Assembly: GCF_001955535.1 (NCBI RefSeq)
Contig: NZ_MPVN01000001.1
Location: 1,426,001 to 1,490,000 of the forward strand
Direction: 5' to 3'
DNA from: Paenibacillus sp. FSL H7-0326
GTDB taxonomy: Bacteria > Bacillota > Bacilli > Paenibacillales > Paenibacillaceae
Length of the DNA stretch: 64,000 bases
Made by a program: the position numbers and the translations under genes. Numbering within the stretch: position 1 is the stretch's first letter; each line of letters begins with the position of its first letter. A model generated the notes under the pieces. The model did no database searches. It was given only the letters and a program-made list of their open reading frames with translations, and was not told the DNA's origin. This document shows positions 1-9,574 of this stretch, one piece after another.

Positions 1-1466
1 TTGTACTTATGACCAAGGAAGTAATCCAGCTTCATCAGACCAAGGATGACGTCCATGTTCGCCGTACCCCGATCCTCCAGAAATGAACGCAGACGGGTGA
101 ACAAATCCTCCAGCTGGTGGCCGATCTTCTGCCAGCCCTGTCCTTCCCAGTAATCCCCGAACGCTTGGAAGAAATCAAATGGAGAGGTGAATTCCTGCTC
201 CATCAAGTACTTCAGTGTATGATCCATCCGGTGTGCGTTCCAGTATTTCTCCAGCACATCCTCCAGCCGTTTCAATCGGACAATATCGCTGAATGGAAGG
301 ACGTCGCTTCCCAGTATTTCATAAGGTGCATGCTCCATATACGAGTAATTATACTTGTCCGCATCGATTCGCAGACCCGTCCCCCGCAGCATTTTCAAGA
401 ATCCGAGCTGAAGCTCTTCTGGACCTAGTGCAAATACATCGTTAAAGGTCTTACGAAACGTATCGTAATCCTCCAGCGGCAAGCCGGCGATGAGATCCAA
501 ATGCTGATCGATTTTACCGCTCTCCTTGATCTTGCTTACGGTACGGCTCAGCTTCGCAAAGTTCTGACGGCGCTTCACAAGCTCATTCGTCGGATCATTC
601 GTGGACTGAACGCCAATCTCAAACCGGAATATACCGGGCGGCGCATGCTCCGCGAGATAATCGAGCACCTCGGGACGCATAATGTCAGCCGTAATTTCGA
701 ATTGGAACACGCAGCCTCTGTGGTTCTCGATCAGGAACTGGAACATGTCGAGCGCATAATCACGCTTGATGTTAAACGTCCGATCCACGAATTTGATCAG
801 CTTCGCCCCGTTATCAATCAGATACAGAATATCCGCCTTGGTGCGCTCAATATCATAATACCGTACACCGACCTCTATACTGGACAGACAGAACTGACAG
901 CTGAACGGACAGCCGCGGCTCGTTTCGAAATACACGACCCTTTTACCGAGATCCGGGATATCCTCTGCAAAACGATGCGGCGAAGGCAGCTCATTCAGAT
1001 TCGCCTTTGGCCGGCCCGGCATGACAATGACCTCATCACCCTTACGATAGGCAAGTCCATACACGAAGTGGTATTTCTGAGTTGTCTCGATCTCCGTCAG
1101 CAGCTGATGAAACGTCTCTTCCCCTTCGCCAACCACGATAAAATCGACGTTTGTCAGACGCTCCATCCAGTATTCCACATCATAAGACACCTCAGGTCCG
1201 CCAAGAATGATTTTGACCTCGGGCATGACCTTCTTCAATATATTAATGACCTTGATCGTCTCTTCGATATTCCAGATATAGCAGGAGAATCCGATGACAT
1301 CTGCCCCGCGCTGATATAGATCGGACACGATGTTCATGACGGGATCCTTGATCGTATACTCAGCAAGCTCAATATCAAAATCCTTCTCGCTGTAAGCCTT
1401 CAAGCAGCGAATGGCAAGTGACGTATGGATATATTTCGCGTTCAGTGTCGATAAAATAACCTTCAT
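1..1466 (-). CDS. B12-binding radical SAM protein (3' end cut off)
   Basis: The minus-strand frame opens with an ATG at 1466 after an AAAGGTT-like ribosome site and stays open to the left edge (about 488 codons, C-terminus missing). The N-terminal ~130 residues look like a cobalamin-binding Rossmann domain (start MKVILSTLNA, later IILGGPEVSYD and VGEGE). A radical SAM core follows with the cluster motif CPFSCQFCLSS. The arrangement fits the family of B12-binding radical SAM proteins that often carry a DUF4080 C-terminus; the substrate is unknown. It lies 45 nt downstream of recQ on the same strand, so the two are probably co-transcribed. A corrinoid-using enzyme fits the cobalamin salvage genes further along the window. 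Confidence 0.85.
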   Translation of the reverse strand, partial: MKVILSTLNAKYIHTSLAIRCLKAYSEKDFDIELAEYTIKDPVMNIVSDLYQRGADVIGFSCYIWNIEETIKVINILKKVMPEVKIILGGPEVSYDVEYWMERLTNVDFIVVGEGEETFHQLLTEIETTQKYHFVYGLAYRKGDEVIVMPGRPKANLNELPSPHRFAEDIPDLGKRVVYFETSRGCPFSCQFCLSSIEVGVRYYDIERTKADILYLIDNGAKLIKFVDRTFNIKRDYALDMFQFLIENHRGCVFQFEITADIMRPEVLDYLAEHAPPGIFRFEIGVQSTNDPTNELVKRRQNFAKLSRTVSKIKESGKIDQHLDLIAGLPLEDYDTFRKTFNDVFALGPEELQLGFLKMLRGTGLRIDADKYNYSYMEHAPYEILGSDVLPFSDIVRLKRLEDVLEKYWNAHRMDHTLKYLMEQEFTSPFDFFQAFGDYWEGQGWQKIGHQLEDLFTRLRSFLEDRGTANMDVILGLMKLDYFLGHKY

Positions 1467-1511
1467 TCTGCACAACCTTTTCCCTGTGGTTAATATATAA
1501 TTAATTACTGT

Positions 1512-3392
1512 CTAAAAATCATAATCATCATAAGGCTCGTCCACAGAACTACCGCCCTGATTCAGGAAGAAATCGAGGAACGGCTGTCCGTATTTCTTGA
1601 ATTTCACTTCCCCGACCCCTTTTATCTTCAGCATGTCACGTTCGCTCTGCGGACATACCACACTCATCTCGCGCAGTGTCGCATCATTGAAAATAATATA
1701 AGAAGGCACATGCTCCTTCTCCGCCAGCTCCCTGCGAATCAGCCTTAGCTGTTCGAATACCGTTTCATTAACCGCCGAAGGTGATGTATCCCGGCTCACA
1801 CGACTGCTTCTGCTGCTGCGCGATGAGGCGGCTGACGCACTTACGCGGGCAACACGCTGCATCACTTCACGCTGTCCCTTGAGCACTTCCACTGCCAGCG
1901 GCTGCAATCTTACCACAGGGTATTGACCCTCAGATAAGGTAAGATATCCTTCGGATACCATCACGTTAATGATCTCCGATATTTCCTTCTCCGAGCGATT
2001 GGACATGACTCCATGCGTAGGCAGCTGGTCGAATCCATACTCCATCACCTTCTTGTTCCGCGACCCCTTCAGAACTTGGGATACCATCGTAATGCCAAAC
2101 CGTTCACGCATCCGGTGTATGCAGGAGAAGATCTTCTGCGCGTCAACCGTCATGTCGATGAGTTCCCGGTCGTCCGTACATGAGCTGCATATGCCGCAGC
2201 CTGTTCCATCATGAACCTCACCGAAATAGTCCAGCTGTGCACTCCTAAGACATTTGGTCGTATAGCAGTAATCGATCATCTGCTGCAGCTTCCGATAATC
2301 ATTTCGCTTCCGATCCTCATCCTGGAATTCGCCCTGCTCAATGAGGAATTTCTGAGTCATGATATCCTGCGCGCTAAACAGGAGAATACACTGACTCGGC
2401 TCACCGTCCCGCCCTGCACGTCCTGCTTCCTGAACGTAGGCTTCCATATTTTTCGGCATATTGTAATGAATGACATACCTTACGTTACTCTTGTCAATCC
2501 CCATGCCGAAGGCATTCGTAGCGACAACGACTCTTATATCATCGAATAGAAAAGCCTCCTGGCTCGCCGCACGTTCGTCATCCGTCATGCCGGCATGGTA
2601 ACGCCCTGCTGCAATCCCCGCAGATTTGAGCCGGCTGTACAGATCATCTACATCCTTACGGGTTGCCGCATAGATAATGCCCGCCTCATCCGCATGCTCG
2701 CGTGTGTAGTCCATAATATATTCCTTCTTGTTCTCACCGCGCAGCACCTGCATCGCCAGATTATCCCGTCCGAGTCCGGTTACGAACGTTTCAGGGTCAC
2801 GAAGCCGAAGCAGCTCCAGAATATCATCCATAACCGCAGGCGTTGCCGTCGCTGTGAAGGCAGCCACGATCGGGCGCTGGGGCAAATAATCCACAAATGG
2901 TGCTACCGCCAAATAGCTCGTCCGAAAATCATGTCCCCATTGGGAGACACAGTGTGCTTCATCGACAGCAACACAGGATATGGGCAGTGCGGCCATCTCG
3001 TCTCGGAACCAGTCGAGCTCAAGACGCTCCGGGGCGACATATAACAGCTTCAGCTCTCCGCGCTGTGCCGCCCGGATCCGATCATTCACTTCACGTCCAG
3101 TCAGTGTACTGTTGATATATGCAGCAGGCACGCCCATGGCAAGCAGGGCATCCACCTGATCCTTCATTAGGGAAATAAGAGGTGACACCACCAGAGTGAG
3201 ACCGGAATGCAGAAGCGCCGGAATCTGATAGCATATCGACTTGCCGCCGCCTGTCGGCATGATGCCCAGGGTATCTTGTCCTCTCAATAAGCTGTCCACT
3301 ATTTTCTTCTGGCCTTCCCGAAAGTCGGGATAACCGAAGTAAGTCTGAAGCAGCTCGCGTGCCTCATCCATTGTTCTTTCTTGTATACTCAT
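1512..3392 (-). CDS. recQ: ATP-dependent DNA helicase RecQ
   Basis: A 626-residue superfamily 2 DNA helicase for recombination and replication-fork repair. Walker A (PTGGGKS) is near residue 46-52 and the DEAH box (VDEAHCVSQWGHDFR) near 142. The helicase C-terminal domain holds the GRAGRDG motif. The zinc-binding RQC part shows the cysteine set CLRS...CGICSSC near 380-400, and an HRDC domain ends the protein (LKIKGVGEVKFKKYG). All three RecQ modules are therefore present. A Ser/Arg-rich linker around 520-540 separates RQC from HRDC. The ATG at 3392 follows GAGGAG. The radical SAM gene follows 45 nt downstream. Confidence 0.95.
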   Translation of the reverse strand: MSIQERTMDEARELLQTYFGYPDFREGQKKIVDSLLRGQDTLGIMPTGGGKSICYQIPALLHSGLTLVVSPLISLMKDQVDALLAMGVPAAYINSTLTGREVNDRIRAAQRGELKLLYVAPERLELDWFRDEMAALPISCVAVDEAHCVSQWGHDFRTSYLAVAPFVDYLPQRPIVAAFTATATPAVMDDILELLRLRDPETFVTGLGRDNLAMQVLRGENKKEYIMDYTREHADEAGIIYAATRKDVDDLYSRLKSAGIAAGRYHAGMTDDERAASQEAFLFDDIRVVVATNAFGMGIDKSNVRYVIHYNMPKNMEAYVQEAGRAGRDGEPSQCILLFSAQDIMTQKFLIEQGEFQDEDRKRNDYRKLQQMIDYCYTTKCLRSAQLDYFGEVHDGTGCGICSSCTDDRELIDMTVDAQKIFSCIHRMRERFGITMVSQVLKGSRNKKVMEYGFDQLPTHGVMSNRSEKEISEIINVMVSEGYLTLSEGQYPVVRLQPLAVEVLKGQREVMQRVARVSASAASSRSSRSSRVSRDTSPSAVNETVFEQLRLIRRELAEKEHVPSYIIFNDATLREMSVVCPQSERDMLKIKGVGEVKFKKYGQPFLDFFLNQGGSSVDEPYDDYDF

Positions 3393-3597
3393 TGCCGTTA
3401 CTCCTCACCGTCTTTCTTGATAAGAGAACATCACCTGTTCGTATTCAGCTTACATCTATCCAGAATGAATGAACTATAGCGTTAGTTTTACGATCTCAAT
3501 CTATTTAGTGTACCGAACATCCCTGCTCTACATCAAGATGCCTGATGGATTTCATTTCAGAATTGCTTCATTTATATGTAGATTGATCCTAAAACGC

Positions 3598-3635
3598 AAA
3601 AAAAGGAGGTCATCTCATTGAAATGACTTCCTTTT
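3598..3635 (-). terminator. Intrinsic terminator after metQ-like gene
   Basis: Inverted repeat GGAGGTCAT/ATGACTTCC (one G-U) with a run of T on the minus strand, 45-80 nt past the stop of the lipoprotein gene that ends at 3680. Confidence 0.8.
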
Positions 3636-3679
3636 GTCGTTCTATACCCACTCAGGCTAGCTTCTGCTCATAGATTGGA

Positions 3680-4522
3680 TTAATCTTCCATCCATTCCGG
3701 CTCATCATAGCCTGGGAAATGCTCATCCATCAGCTTCCTGAACTCGGTGGACTGAAAATGCTCCTTCAAGCTGCGGGCAAAGTTTGTCCCTTGATCCTTG
3801 CTGCGCACGACCAGCTGGTCCATGAATTGACCTGGGACATCCTCTACATCAAGTGCCTCCTGCTCTGTAAGGCCTGCATCGACAGCAATATGCAGGGGGG
3901 CAGCAATAAGTGCTTCGTTCTTGATTCGATCGGAGAGCTGATCGATGGGTGCCTTTTCGAACTTCAAATTTTTCGGATTGTCCGTGACATCTGTCTCCAC
4001 AGACATCTCAGATAATGACGCGCCTTTGCGGATGCCAATCAGATTCTCGTCCTCCAGCATCATCAATGCACGGCCCTGCATTAAGGGTTCCTCCGGAATA
4101 ATTACCGTCGTACCGTTTGCAATCTGGTCATCGTCCTTGAATGTATTCGAATACAGCGCAAGCGGCTCGGTCGGAACGCTTGTTAACGTCGTCAGCTGCT
4201 CCTTCCGATTATCCATGAATGTATTGATATACGCATCGATCGAACCTTCAGCAAGCTTCGTCGCTGCCTCTGATGGGTCTGTAATTTCTGTGACCTGTAA
4301 GGTGTAGCCCTGCTTCTCAAACAGATCCTTGATCGTTTTGTCGATAAATTGCTTGCCTGCACCTTCTGTCCCGGCAATCACAATTTGTTGATCCTCATCG
4401 ATATTTTCCTTGCTTATGTCGTTGCTGTTCTCCTCTACCAAATGATCACCACAAGCGGCGAGCAGCAAGCTAAGTACAGCGAGAAGTGCTAGTAGATGAA
4501 ACTTCTTTTTCTTCATGTTCAT
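3680..4522 (-). CDS. MetQ/NlpA-family substrate-binding lipoprotein
   Basis: A 280-residue lipoprotein. The signal peptide ends in the lipobox LAAC-G near residue 24, so it should be tethered to the outer face of the membrane. The rest matches the NlpA/MetQ periplasmic-binding fold (IVIAGTEGAGKQFID, YINTFMDN, IDAY pattern), the family that delivers D/L-methionine to MetNI. Compared with typical MetQ (about 270 residues) the length is normal. No metN or metI gene is adjacent, and its flanks belong to other functions, so the partner transporter must be elsewhere. The methionine specificity is therefore only a family inference. The ATG at 4522 follows AAAGGGAG. Confidence 0.8.
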   Translation of the reverse strand: MNMKKKKFHLLALLAVLSLLLAACGDHLVEENSNDISKENIDEDQQIVIAGTEGAGKQFIDKTIKDLFEKQGYTLQVTEITDPSEAATKLAEGSIDAYINTFMDNRKEQLTTLTSVPTEPLALYSNTFKDDDQIANGTTVIIPEEPLMQGRALMMLEDENLIGIRKGASLSEMSVETDVTDNPKNLKFEKAPIDQLSDRIKNEALIAAPLHIAVDAGLTEQEALDVEDVPGQFMDQLVVRSKDQGTNFARSLKEHFQSTEFRKLMDEHFPGYDEPEWMED

Positions 4523-4730
4523 GATGTCTATTCTCCCTTTTCTTCATACTCTTATAAGATTTCATACTTGAGCTCATTCTATGCATCATCATTTTACCAC
4601 GAACAACCTCCACGACCCCAGGCGATTCCGTGCAAACTTTACCTCTTGTGTGGTATATTAACCAGGATATCAAGAACTAAACGCTTGATGGATTTGCCGT
4701 ATTTTTAACCGAACCAGGAGGCCTTAAGGC

Positions 4731-5765
4731 ATGCGAAAAAAAACGAATTATCAAGGTACAGAGGATGACTACAGCAACCGTCCACCGTCAGCCTCGAACA
4801 CCAGATCACATAAAGGCAGCAAAGGACAGGCTTCAAGCTTCAAAGGATCAGCCAAATCCACTTCGAAAAAGCCTGCTTCGATTCCATCGGCGCCGGTCAA
4901 GAGCTACATCGTCCAAGAAGACGCTGAGCTGCTCACCTACTTGCTGGCGAACTTATCCAATAAGAGCCGCAATTCAGTCAAGGCACTCTTGTCCCGCGGC
5001 CAGATTAGCGTAGATGGGAAGCCGATTACGGCATTTAATCATCCTTTGACAAAAGGGATGAGCGTCACAATTGATCAGGAGAAAAAAGAAGAAGCACCTC
5101 CCCTCATCGGCCTGACGATTCTGCATGAGGATGACGACATTATCATCGTGAATAAGGATTCTGGCTTGCTGTCTGTTGCTTCCGACAAAGAACAAGAGCT
5201 TACAGCCTATCGTCAGCTGACAGCTCATGTCCGCGTATCCCATCCGGCTAACCGAATCTTTATCGTTCATCGCCTTGATCGGGATACCTCAGGAGTGATG
5301 ATGTTCGCCAAGAGCGAAGCCATTCAGCAGTCTCTCCAAAATGCTTGGCGTGATACGGTCGAAGAACGAACCTATGTTGCGCTTGTGGAAGGTAAGGTCA
5401 AGCAGGAGCAGGGCACGATTACCTCCTATCTAAAAGAGAGCAAAACACTCAAGATGTATTCCACTCCCTATGCAAATGATGGGCAGAAGGCCGTTACTCA
5501 TTACAAAACACTGCAAACCAGCAACGACTATTCATTGCTTGAAATTCAGCTCGAGACCGGCCGCAAGAATCAGATCCGGGTTCATATGGAGGAACTGGGA
5601 CATCCGGTTGTCGGGGACAAGAAATATGGCGCCAAGGGACGAGGCATCGGCCGACTTGCGCTGCACGCCAGAGTGCTTGCCTTCACTCATCCGGGAACCG
5701 GGAAGCAGATGCGGTTCGAAACACCGATTCCCAAAGCTTTTCTCAGACCTTTTCCACCGAAGTGA
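4731..5765 (+). CDS. RluA-family pseudouridine synthase
   Basis: A 344-residue RNA-modifying enzyme that isomerises uridine in rRNA or tRNA. A basic, low-complexity N-terminus (about 55 residues rich in Ser, Lys and Pro) precedes an S4-like RNA-binding segment (SRNSVKALLSRGQISVDGK, about 79-97). The catalytic domain follows, with the signature HRLDRDTSG at 180-188; Asp183 is the expected nucleophile. The C-terminal LETGRKNQIRVHMEELGHP is typical of the RluA/RluD group. The target site cannot be told from sequence. The ATG at 4731 follows CAGGAGG. Confidence 0.9.
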   Translation: MRKKTNYQGTEDDYSNRPPSASNTRSHKGSKGQASSFKGSAKSTSKKPASIPSAPVKSYIVQEDAELLTYLLANLSNKSRNSVKALLSRGQISVDGKPITAFNHPLTKGMSVTIDQEKKEEAPPLIGLTILHEDDDIIIVNKDSGLLSVASDKEQELTAYRQLTAHVRVSHPANRIFIVHRLDRDTSGVMMFAKSEAIQQSLQNAWRDTVEERTYVALVEGKVKQEQGTITSYLKESKTLKMYSTPYANDGQKAVTHYKTLQTSNDYSLLEIQLETGRKNQIRVHMEELGHPVVGDKKYGAKGRGIGRLALHARVLAFTHPGTGKQMRFETPIPKAFLRPFPPK

Positions 5766-5937
5766 TCTCAGCCGATAGCATTATATCGCCTTCGCATCCA
5801 CCTTTTATGTGATGAGTGAAATGGATTCCAACACCATATTTACTTATGCTTCCTCTTTAATTCCCAGCTATTCTGGGTAAAGTATGTACAGGACTGTACA
5901 TGTTACTAGCGATACTCGGGACAGGAGGCAAGCATTC

Positions 5938-6810
5938 ATGGCACTTACACCAGAACAGCGCATTGAGCTGCATGGGTTTAACAATTTGACCAAATCCCTC
6001 AGCTTCAATATGTACGATGTATGTTATACCAAGACCAAAGAAGAACGCGAAGCTTACATCGAATATATCGATGAACAATATAATGCAGACCGATTGACTC
6101 AGATATTGACGAATGTATCCCATATTATTGGAGCGCACGTGCTTAATGTGGCAAAGCAGGATTACATCCCTCAAGGGGCAAGTGTAACCCTGCTCGTCTC
6201 GGAAGGTCCTGTAGGCGATGCTGAAGAGGAGTCGTTCGAAGAATCGCCTGGTCCGCTTCCGGATCATGTGGTGATGCATTTGGACAAGAGCCATATTACG
6301 GTTCACACCTACCCGGAGTTCCATCCCTATGAAGGAATCAGTACCTTCCGAGCTGACATCGACGTATCCACTTGTGGAGAAATTTCACCGCTGAAGGCGC
6401 TGAATTATCTCATTCATTCGTTTGATACGGATATCATGACGATCGATTATCGTGTGCGTGGATTTACCCGTGATATCGATGGTAATAAGCTGTTTATTGA
6501 TCATGACATCAGCTCCATTCAGAACTACATTCCTTCCAGTATTCAGCAGCAATTCGATATGATTGACATCAATGTGTACCAGCATCATATTTTTCACACC
6601 AAATGCAAACTGAAGGAATTTGATCTCAACAACTATTTGTTCGGTTATACGAAGGACAAGCTGAGTGCAGAGGAACAACAAGAAATTACGGAACAGCTCA
6701 AAACAGAGATGGACGAAATTTATTATGGCATCAATATGGATGCCGGCGTCATAGACGAGAATGCAGAAGAGGATTTTATTTACCAGCGGGCAGTCGATAT
6801 GGATTCATGA
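5938..6810 (+). CDS. speD: S-adenosylmethionine decarboxylase proenzyme (E. coli type)
   Basis: It makes decarboxylated S-adenosylmethionine, the aminopropyl donor for spermidine. The ATG at 5938 follows ACAGGAGG, giving 290 residues. An in-frame upstream ATG at 5884 lacks a ribosome site. The self-cleavage site is in [12 protein letters not shown]; Ser118 should become the pyruvoyl cofactor. The length and motif match the long class of AdoMetDC found in E. coli, not the ~125-residue form of Bacillus subtilis. No spermidine synthase gene is adjacent. A bidirectional terminator follows at once. Confidence 0.92.
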   Translation: MALTPEQRIELHGFNNLTKSLSFNMYDVCYTKTKEEREAYIEYIDEQYNADRLTQILTNVSHIIGAHVLNVAKQDYIPQGASVTLLVSEGPVGDAEEESFEESPGPLPDHVVMHLDKSHITVHTYPEFHPYEGISTFRADIDVSTCGEISPLKALNYLIHSFDTDIMTIDYRVRGFTRDIDGNKLFIDHDISSIQNYIPSSIQQQFDMIDINVYQHHIFHTKCKLKEFDLNNYLFGYTKDKLSAEEQQEITEQLKTEMDEIYYGINMDAGVIDENAEEDFIYQRAVDMDS

Positions 6811-6818
6811 CATTGAGC

Positions 6819-6877
6819 AAAAAAAGGACAGCATCGCCGAAAGTCTAGGATTTTCGGTGCCAGCTGTCCTTTTTATA
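6819..6877 (+). terminator. Bidirectional terminator between speD and a convergent gene
   Basis: AAAAAGGACAGC pairs with GCTGTCCTTTTT, with an inner GCCGAAA/TTTCGGT stem. A/T runs on both sides fit use by both convergent genes. Confidence 0.85.
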
Positions 6878-6879
6878 TT

Positions 6880-7215
6880 TTAACCACGCAAGAACTTCAC
6901 AGCAAACTTGGCGGCTTCATGCACCTCTTGCACAAAAGCTCTGTTTTCCTTCTCCCACTCCTGCTCATCGTCCAAGGCAATTTCCTCTATGAATTCGTTT
7001 AACAGCTCAGCCAGCTCTTTTTTGCCAAGGGCTTTGCCAGCGCCTTTTCCTCTAAGCAGCTTGACTACAGAGCGAACGACGCCAAGACTCTCTTTAATGT
7101 AGGGATATTCGTCACGATCCCAAGCCTTCGGGTTGTCCATATCCAGAAATACAATCCATTGATCAAGTAAGTCGGCTGCTTTTTTAGATGTCATTTGTAC
7201 CATAATATTCTTCAT
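6880..7215 (-). CDS. Small hypothetical protein
   Basis: 111 residues, not recognised. It is soluble, highly charged and mostly helical in character, with Lys/Glu-rich segments (GKKELAELLNEFIEEIALDDEQEWEKEN) and repeated LLRGKG/KFLRG-like ends. It has no signal peptide or membrane segment. The ATG at 7215 follows AAGGAGAG at good spacing, which supports real translation. It stands alone, convergent with speD across a shared terminator. Confidence 0.7.
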   Translation of the reverse strand: MKNIMVQMTSKKAADLLDQWIVFLDMDNPKAWDRDEYPYIKESLGVVRSVVKLLRGKGAGKALGKKELAELLNEFIEEIALDDEQEWEKENRAFVQEVHEAAKFAVKFLRG

Positions 7216-7328
7216 TTCTCTCCTTCAAAGTTTCCTTGTCCTAACGATAACCGTTGATTATGAAAGTAGCAAGTTCCGTTTCACAGCTCTTGCATATATC
7301 CGAGCACCGAGTGGAAGTATAAACCAAG

Positions 7329-7357
7329 TTGACGTATGACTCCTATTTATTTAAACT
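7329..7357 (+). promoter_or_regulatory. Probable promoter of the marR operon
   Basis: TTGACG at 7329-7334, a 17-nt spacer and TAAACT at 7352-7357, about 70 nt upstream of the MarR start codon. Confidence 0.5.
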
Positions 7358-7369
7358 AAAGTTGTTAAG

Positions 7370-7390
7370 AGGTATTAATATTTAATATCT
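7370..7390 (+). promoter_or_regulatory. Candidate MarR operator palindrome
   Basis: AGGTATTAA-TAT-TTAATATCT: 9-nt arms with one mismatch around a 3-nt centre. It sits just downstream of the -10 box and 38 nt before the regulator start. That position suits repression of the regulator's own operon. Confidence 0.5.
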
Positions 7391-7428
7391 TTAAACAAAA
7401 ATGCAGCAGGACTTGAGGTGAATGATTC

Positions 7429-7872
7429 GTGAAACACGAATTACTGTCTAAACTAATGAGCGGCTACATGACGAACTTTGTGGTGAAATATGCCAAGATT
7501 TTGGACAACGATCTCACCTCGTCGCAATACTTCATCCTCCAGACACTGGCTTGGGAAGGTCCTCAGACTTCAACCTATTTCGCAGGCCAGCTGGATGTAA
7601 CGATGCCGGCAATTACGAATTTGACCAACAAGCTGGTTAGCAAAGGGTATATTGAGCGGCGAAGTGCTGAATCCGACAGACGTAAGGTTGTACTGCATAT
7701 TACGGATCAAGGGATGGCCGTCGAGCAGAAAATGCTGGATAAGTACAAGGAGCTTACGGATGGATTATGGTCCGAGTTCTCAGAAGAAGAGATGGATCTG
7801 CTTATTGCTTCGTATCAGAAGATGCTTAAGCATTTGAATCAACCAAAGGACCCATCTCAGTCTGACAATTAA
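7429..7872 (+). CDS. MarR-family transcriptional regulator
   Basis: A 147-residue winged-helix regulator. The DNA-binding part runs from about 30 to 100 (SSQYFILQTLAWEGPQTSTY, then the recognition helix region MPAITNLTNKLVSKGYIER and the wing SAESDRRKVVLHIT). The start is GTG at 7429, preceded by GAGGTGA. Two dehydrogenase genes follow after 22 nt, so it probably controls this operon together with itself. The inducer cannot be read from sequence. Confidence 0.88.
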   Translation: MKHELLSKLMSGYMTNFVVKYAKILDNDLTSSQYFILQTLAWEGPQTSTYFAGQLDVTMPAITNLTNKLVSKGYIERRSAESDRRKVVLHITDQGMAVEQKMLDKYKELTDGLWSEFSEEEMDLLIASYQKMLKHLNQPKDPSQSDN

Positions 7873-7894
7873 ATTAATTTAGGAGGAACATATC

Positions 7895-8647
7895 ATGGGA
7901 AGATTAGATAATAAAGTAGCTATTATTACAGGTGCAGCTGGCGGTATGGGTAAGGCGGACGCGCTTCTTTTTGCTAAGGAAGGGGCTAAAGTGGCTATTA
8001 CGGATCTGCAGGAAGACAAAATCCAAGAGGTTGTAGCCGAAATTACAGCAGCCGGCGGTGAAGCGATCGGATTCAAGCATGATGTAACGTCTGAAGAAGG
8101 CTGGATCAACATTGTTAATGAAACCGTTACCAAGTTTGGAAAAATCGATATTCTTGTTAATAACGCTGGTGTGTCCAACGCGACTCCTTTTTTGGATCTT
8201 ACGGTTGAAGGATTCGAAAAAACCATGTCCATCAATGTAACCAGCATCTTCCTTGGTCAGAAGTATGTCATTCCACATATGATCGAAGCTGGAGGCGGCT
8301 CCATCGTGAACATCTCTTCGATCGCTGGTCTGACAGGCGGCAGCGGCGCAGGTCCATATACTGCAAGTAAAGGCGCTGTACGGATGCTGACCAAGGCGAC
8401 GGCAGTCGATTATGCGAAGCACAATATTCGTGCCAACTCCGTTCACCCGGGTTATATCGAAACACCGATGACTGTCGATATGTTCAAGGACGAGCGCATG
8501 ACACAATGGTTCCAGTCCCAAACTCCGCTCCCTCGTCTTGGTAAAGCAGAAGATATCGCTAACGGCGTATTGTTCCTGGCATCGGATGAATCCTCCTATA
8601 TTACGGGAGTAGAGCTGCCCATCGATGGAGGCTATTTCGCAAAATAA
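7895..8647 (+). CDS. SDR-family oxidoreductase
   Basis: A 250-residue classical short-chain dehydrogenase. The cofactor-binding motif TGAAGGMG is at 12-19, NNAG near 89-92, and the catalytic Ser/Tyr/Lys set is in ISS...YTASKGA near 140-158. The C-terminal IDGGY is typical of glucose 1-dehydrogenase/3-oxoacyl reductase-like members. It lies 22 nt after marR and 26 nt before a second SDR. The substrate is unknown. The ATG follows TTAGGAGG. Confidence 0.88.
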   Translation: MGRLDNKVAIITGAAGGMGKADALLFAKEGAKVAITDLQEDKIQEVVAEITAAGGEAIGFKHDVTSEEGWINIVNETVTKFGKIDILVNNAGVSNATPFLDLTVEGFEKTMSINVTSIFLGQKYVIPHMIEAGGGSIVNISSIAGLTGGSGAGPYTASKGAVRMLTKATAVDYAKHNIRANSVHPGYIETPMTVDMFKDERMTQWFQSQTPLPRLGKAEDIANGVLFLASDESSYITGVELPIDGGYFAK

Positions 8648-8673
8648 TTCTGCATAAAGGGAGTGTTGATATA

Positions 8674-9432
8674 ATGTCTAATGATAAAAAAATCGCAGTC
8701 ATCACAGGTGCTGGAAGCGGAATCGGCAGAGCGAGCAGTGTCCAGCTTGCGAAGGACGGTTACACCGTTGTACTCGTCGATTATAATACGGAATCCGGAG
8801 AAGAGACGCTTCGTCTGATCAAGGAACAAGGCGGCGAAGGCATCTTCATTCAGGCCGATGTTTCCAAGAGTGAGGATGTACAGAACTATGTGAATGAAGC
8901 TGTTCAAGCCTATGGACGAATTGACTTCTTCTTCAATAACGCTGGAATTGTACAGAAATTTTCCATGTTTGATGATATCGAGGAAGCCGAATTCGACCGC
9001 ATCATGTCGGTTAACGTGAAGGGCTGCTTCCTGGGGATGAAATATGTTCTGAAGGTAATGAAGGATCAGGGCAGCGGACATATTCTCAATACCGCGTCTA
9101 CCGCAGGAATTCGCAGCGAGCATAGTGCAGGTGCCTATTCTGCAAGCAAGCACGCGGTTGTGGGACTCACCAAATCTGCGGCTTTGGAATATGTCAAAAA
9201 AGGAATCCGCGTGAACGCCATTTGCCCAGGTGGAGTAAACACCGCCTTGACGCAAAGTGTTGCTGCATCATTCCAGCAAGGCGGTTATGTCCCTGAAGAG
9301 CTGTCCAATATGAGAATGGGACGCCCTGCGGAGTCGAACGAAATATCCGGTGTCGTCTCGTTCATGGCCTCCCCTGCCTCCAGTTATATGACAGGCTCAA
9401 TTGTAACAGTGGATGGCGGTCTTACTCTTTAA
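8674..9432 (+). CDS. SDR-family oxidoreductase (second of pair)
   Basis: 252 residues with TGAGSGIG at 11-18, NNAG near 89 and YSASKHA near 155, so a complete classical SDR. It is clearly related to, but distinct from, the preceding SDR. The pair could catalyse consecutive steps or oxidise related substrates. The ATG at 8674 follows AAAGGGAG. It is the last gene of the marR operon as far as the sequence shows. Confidence 0.88.
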   Translation: MSNDKKIAVITGAGSGIGRASSVQLAKDGYTVVLVDYNTESGEETLRLIKEQGGEGIFIQADVSKSEDVQNYVNEAVQAYGRIDFFFNNAGIVQKFSMFDDIEEAEFDRIMSVNVKGCFLGMKYVLKVMKDQGSGHILNTASTAGIRSEHSAGAYSASKHAVVGLTKSAALEYVKKGIRVNAICPGGVNTALTQSVAASFQQGGYVPEELSNMRMGRPAESNEISGVVSFMASPASSYMTGSIVTVDGGLTL

Positions 9433-9574
9433 TTTTGTGCATACTACTTCGGATAGATGGCTGTATCTGCATTAAGCAGGTGCAGCCTTTCTTCGTGTAT
9501 GCTAAGAGATTCTGCAGCTAAAATAGACTATAATAGAATGTGTATTGTTATTACGAGAGGAGTGCTGAGTAGAC

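Noticed and set aside
4523..4730. S-box (SAM) riboswitch before the MetQ-like gene
   Set aside because: None of the conserved S-box blocks was seen in the leader.
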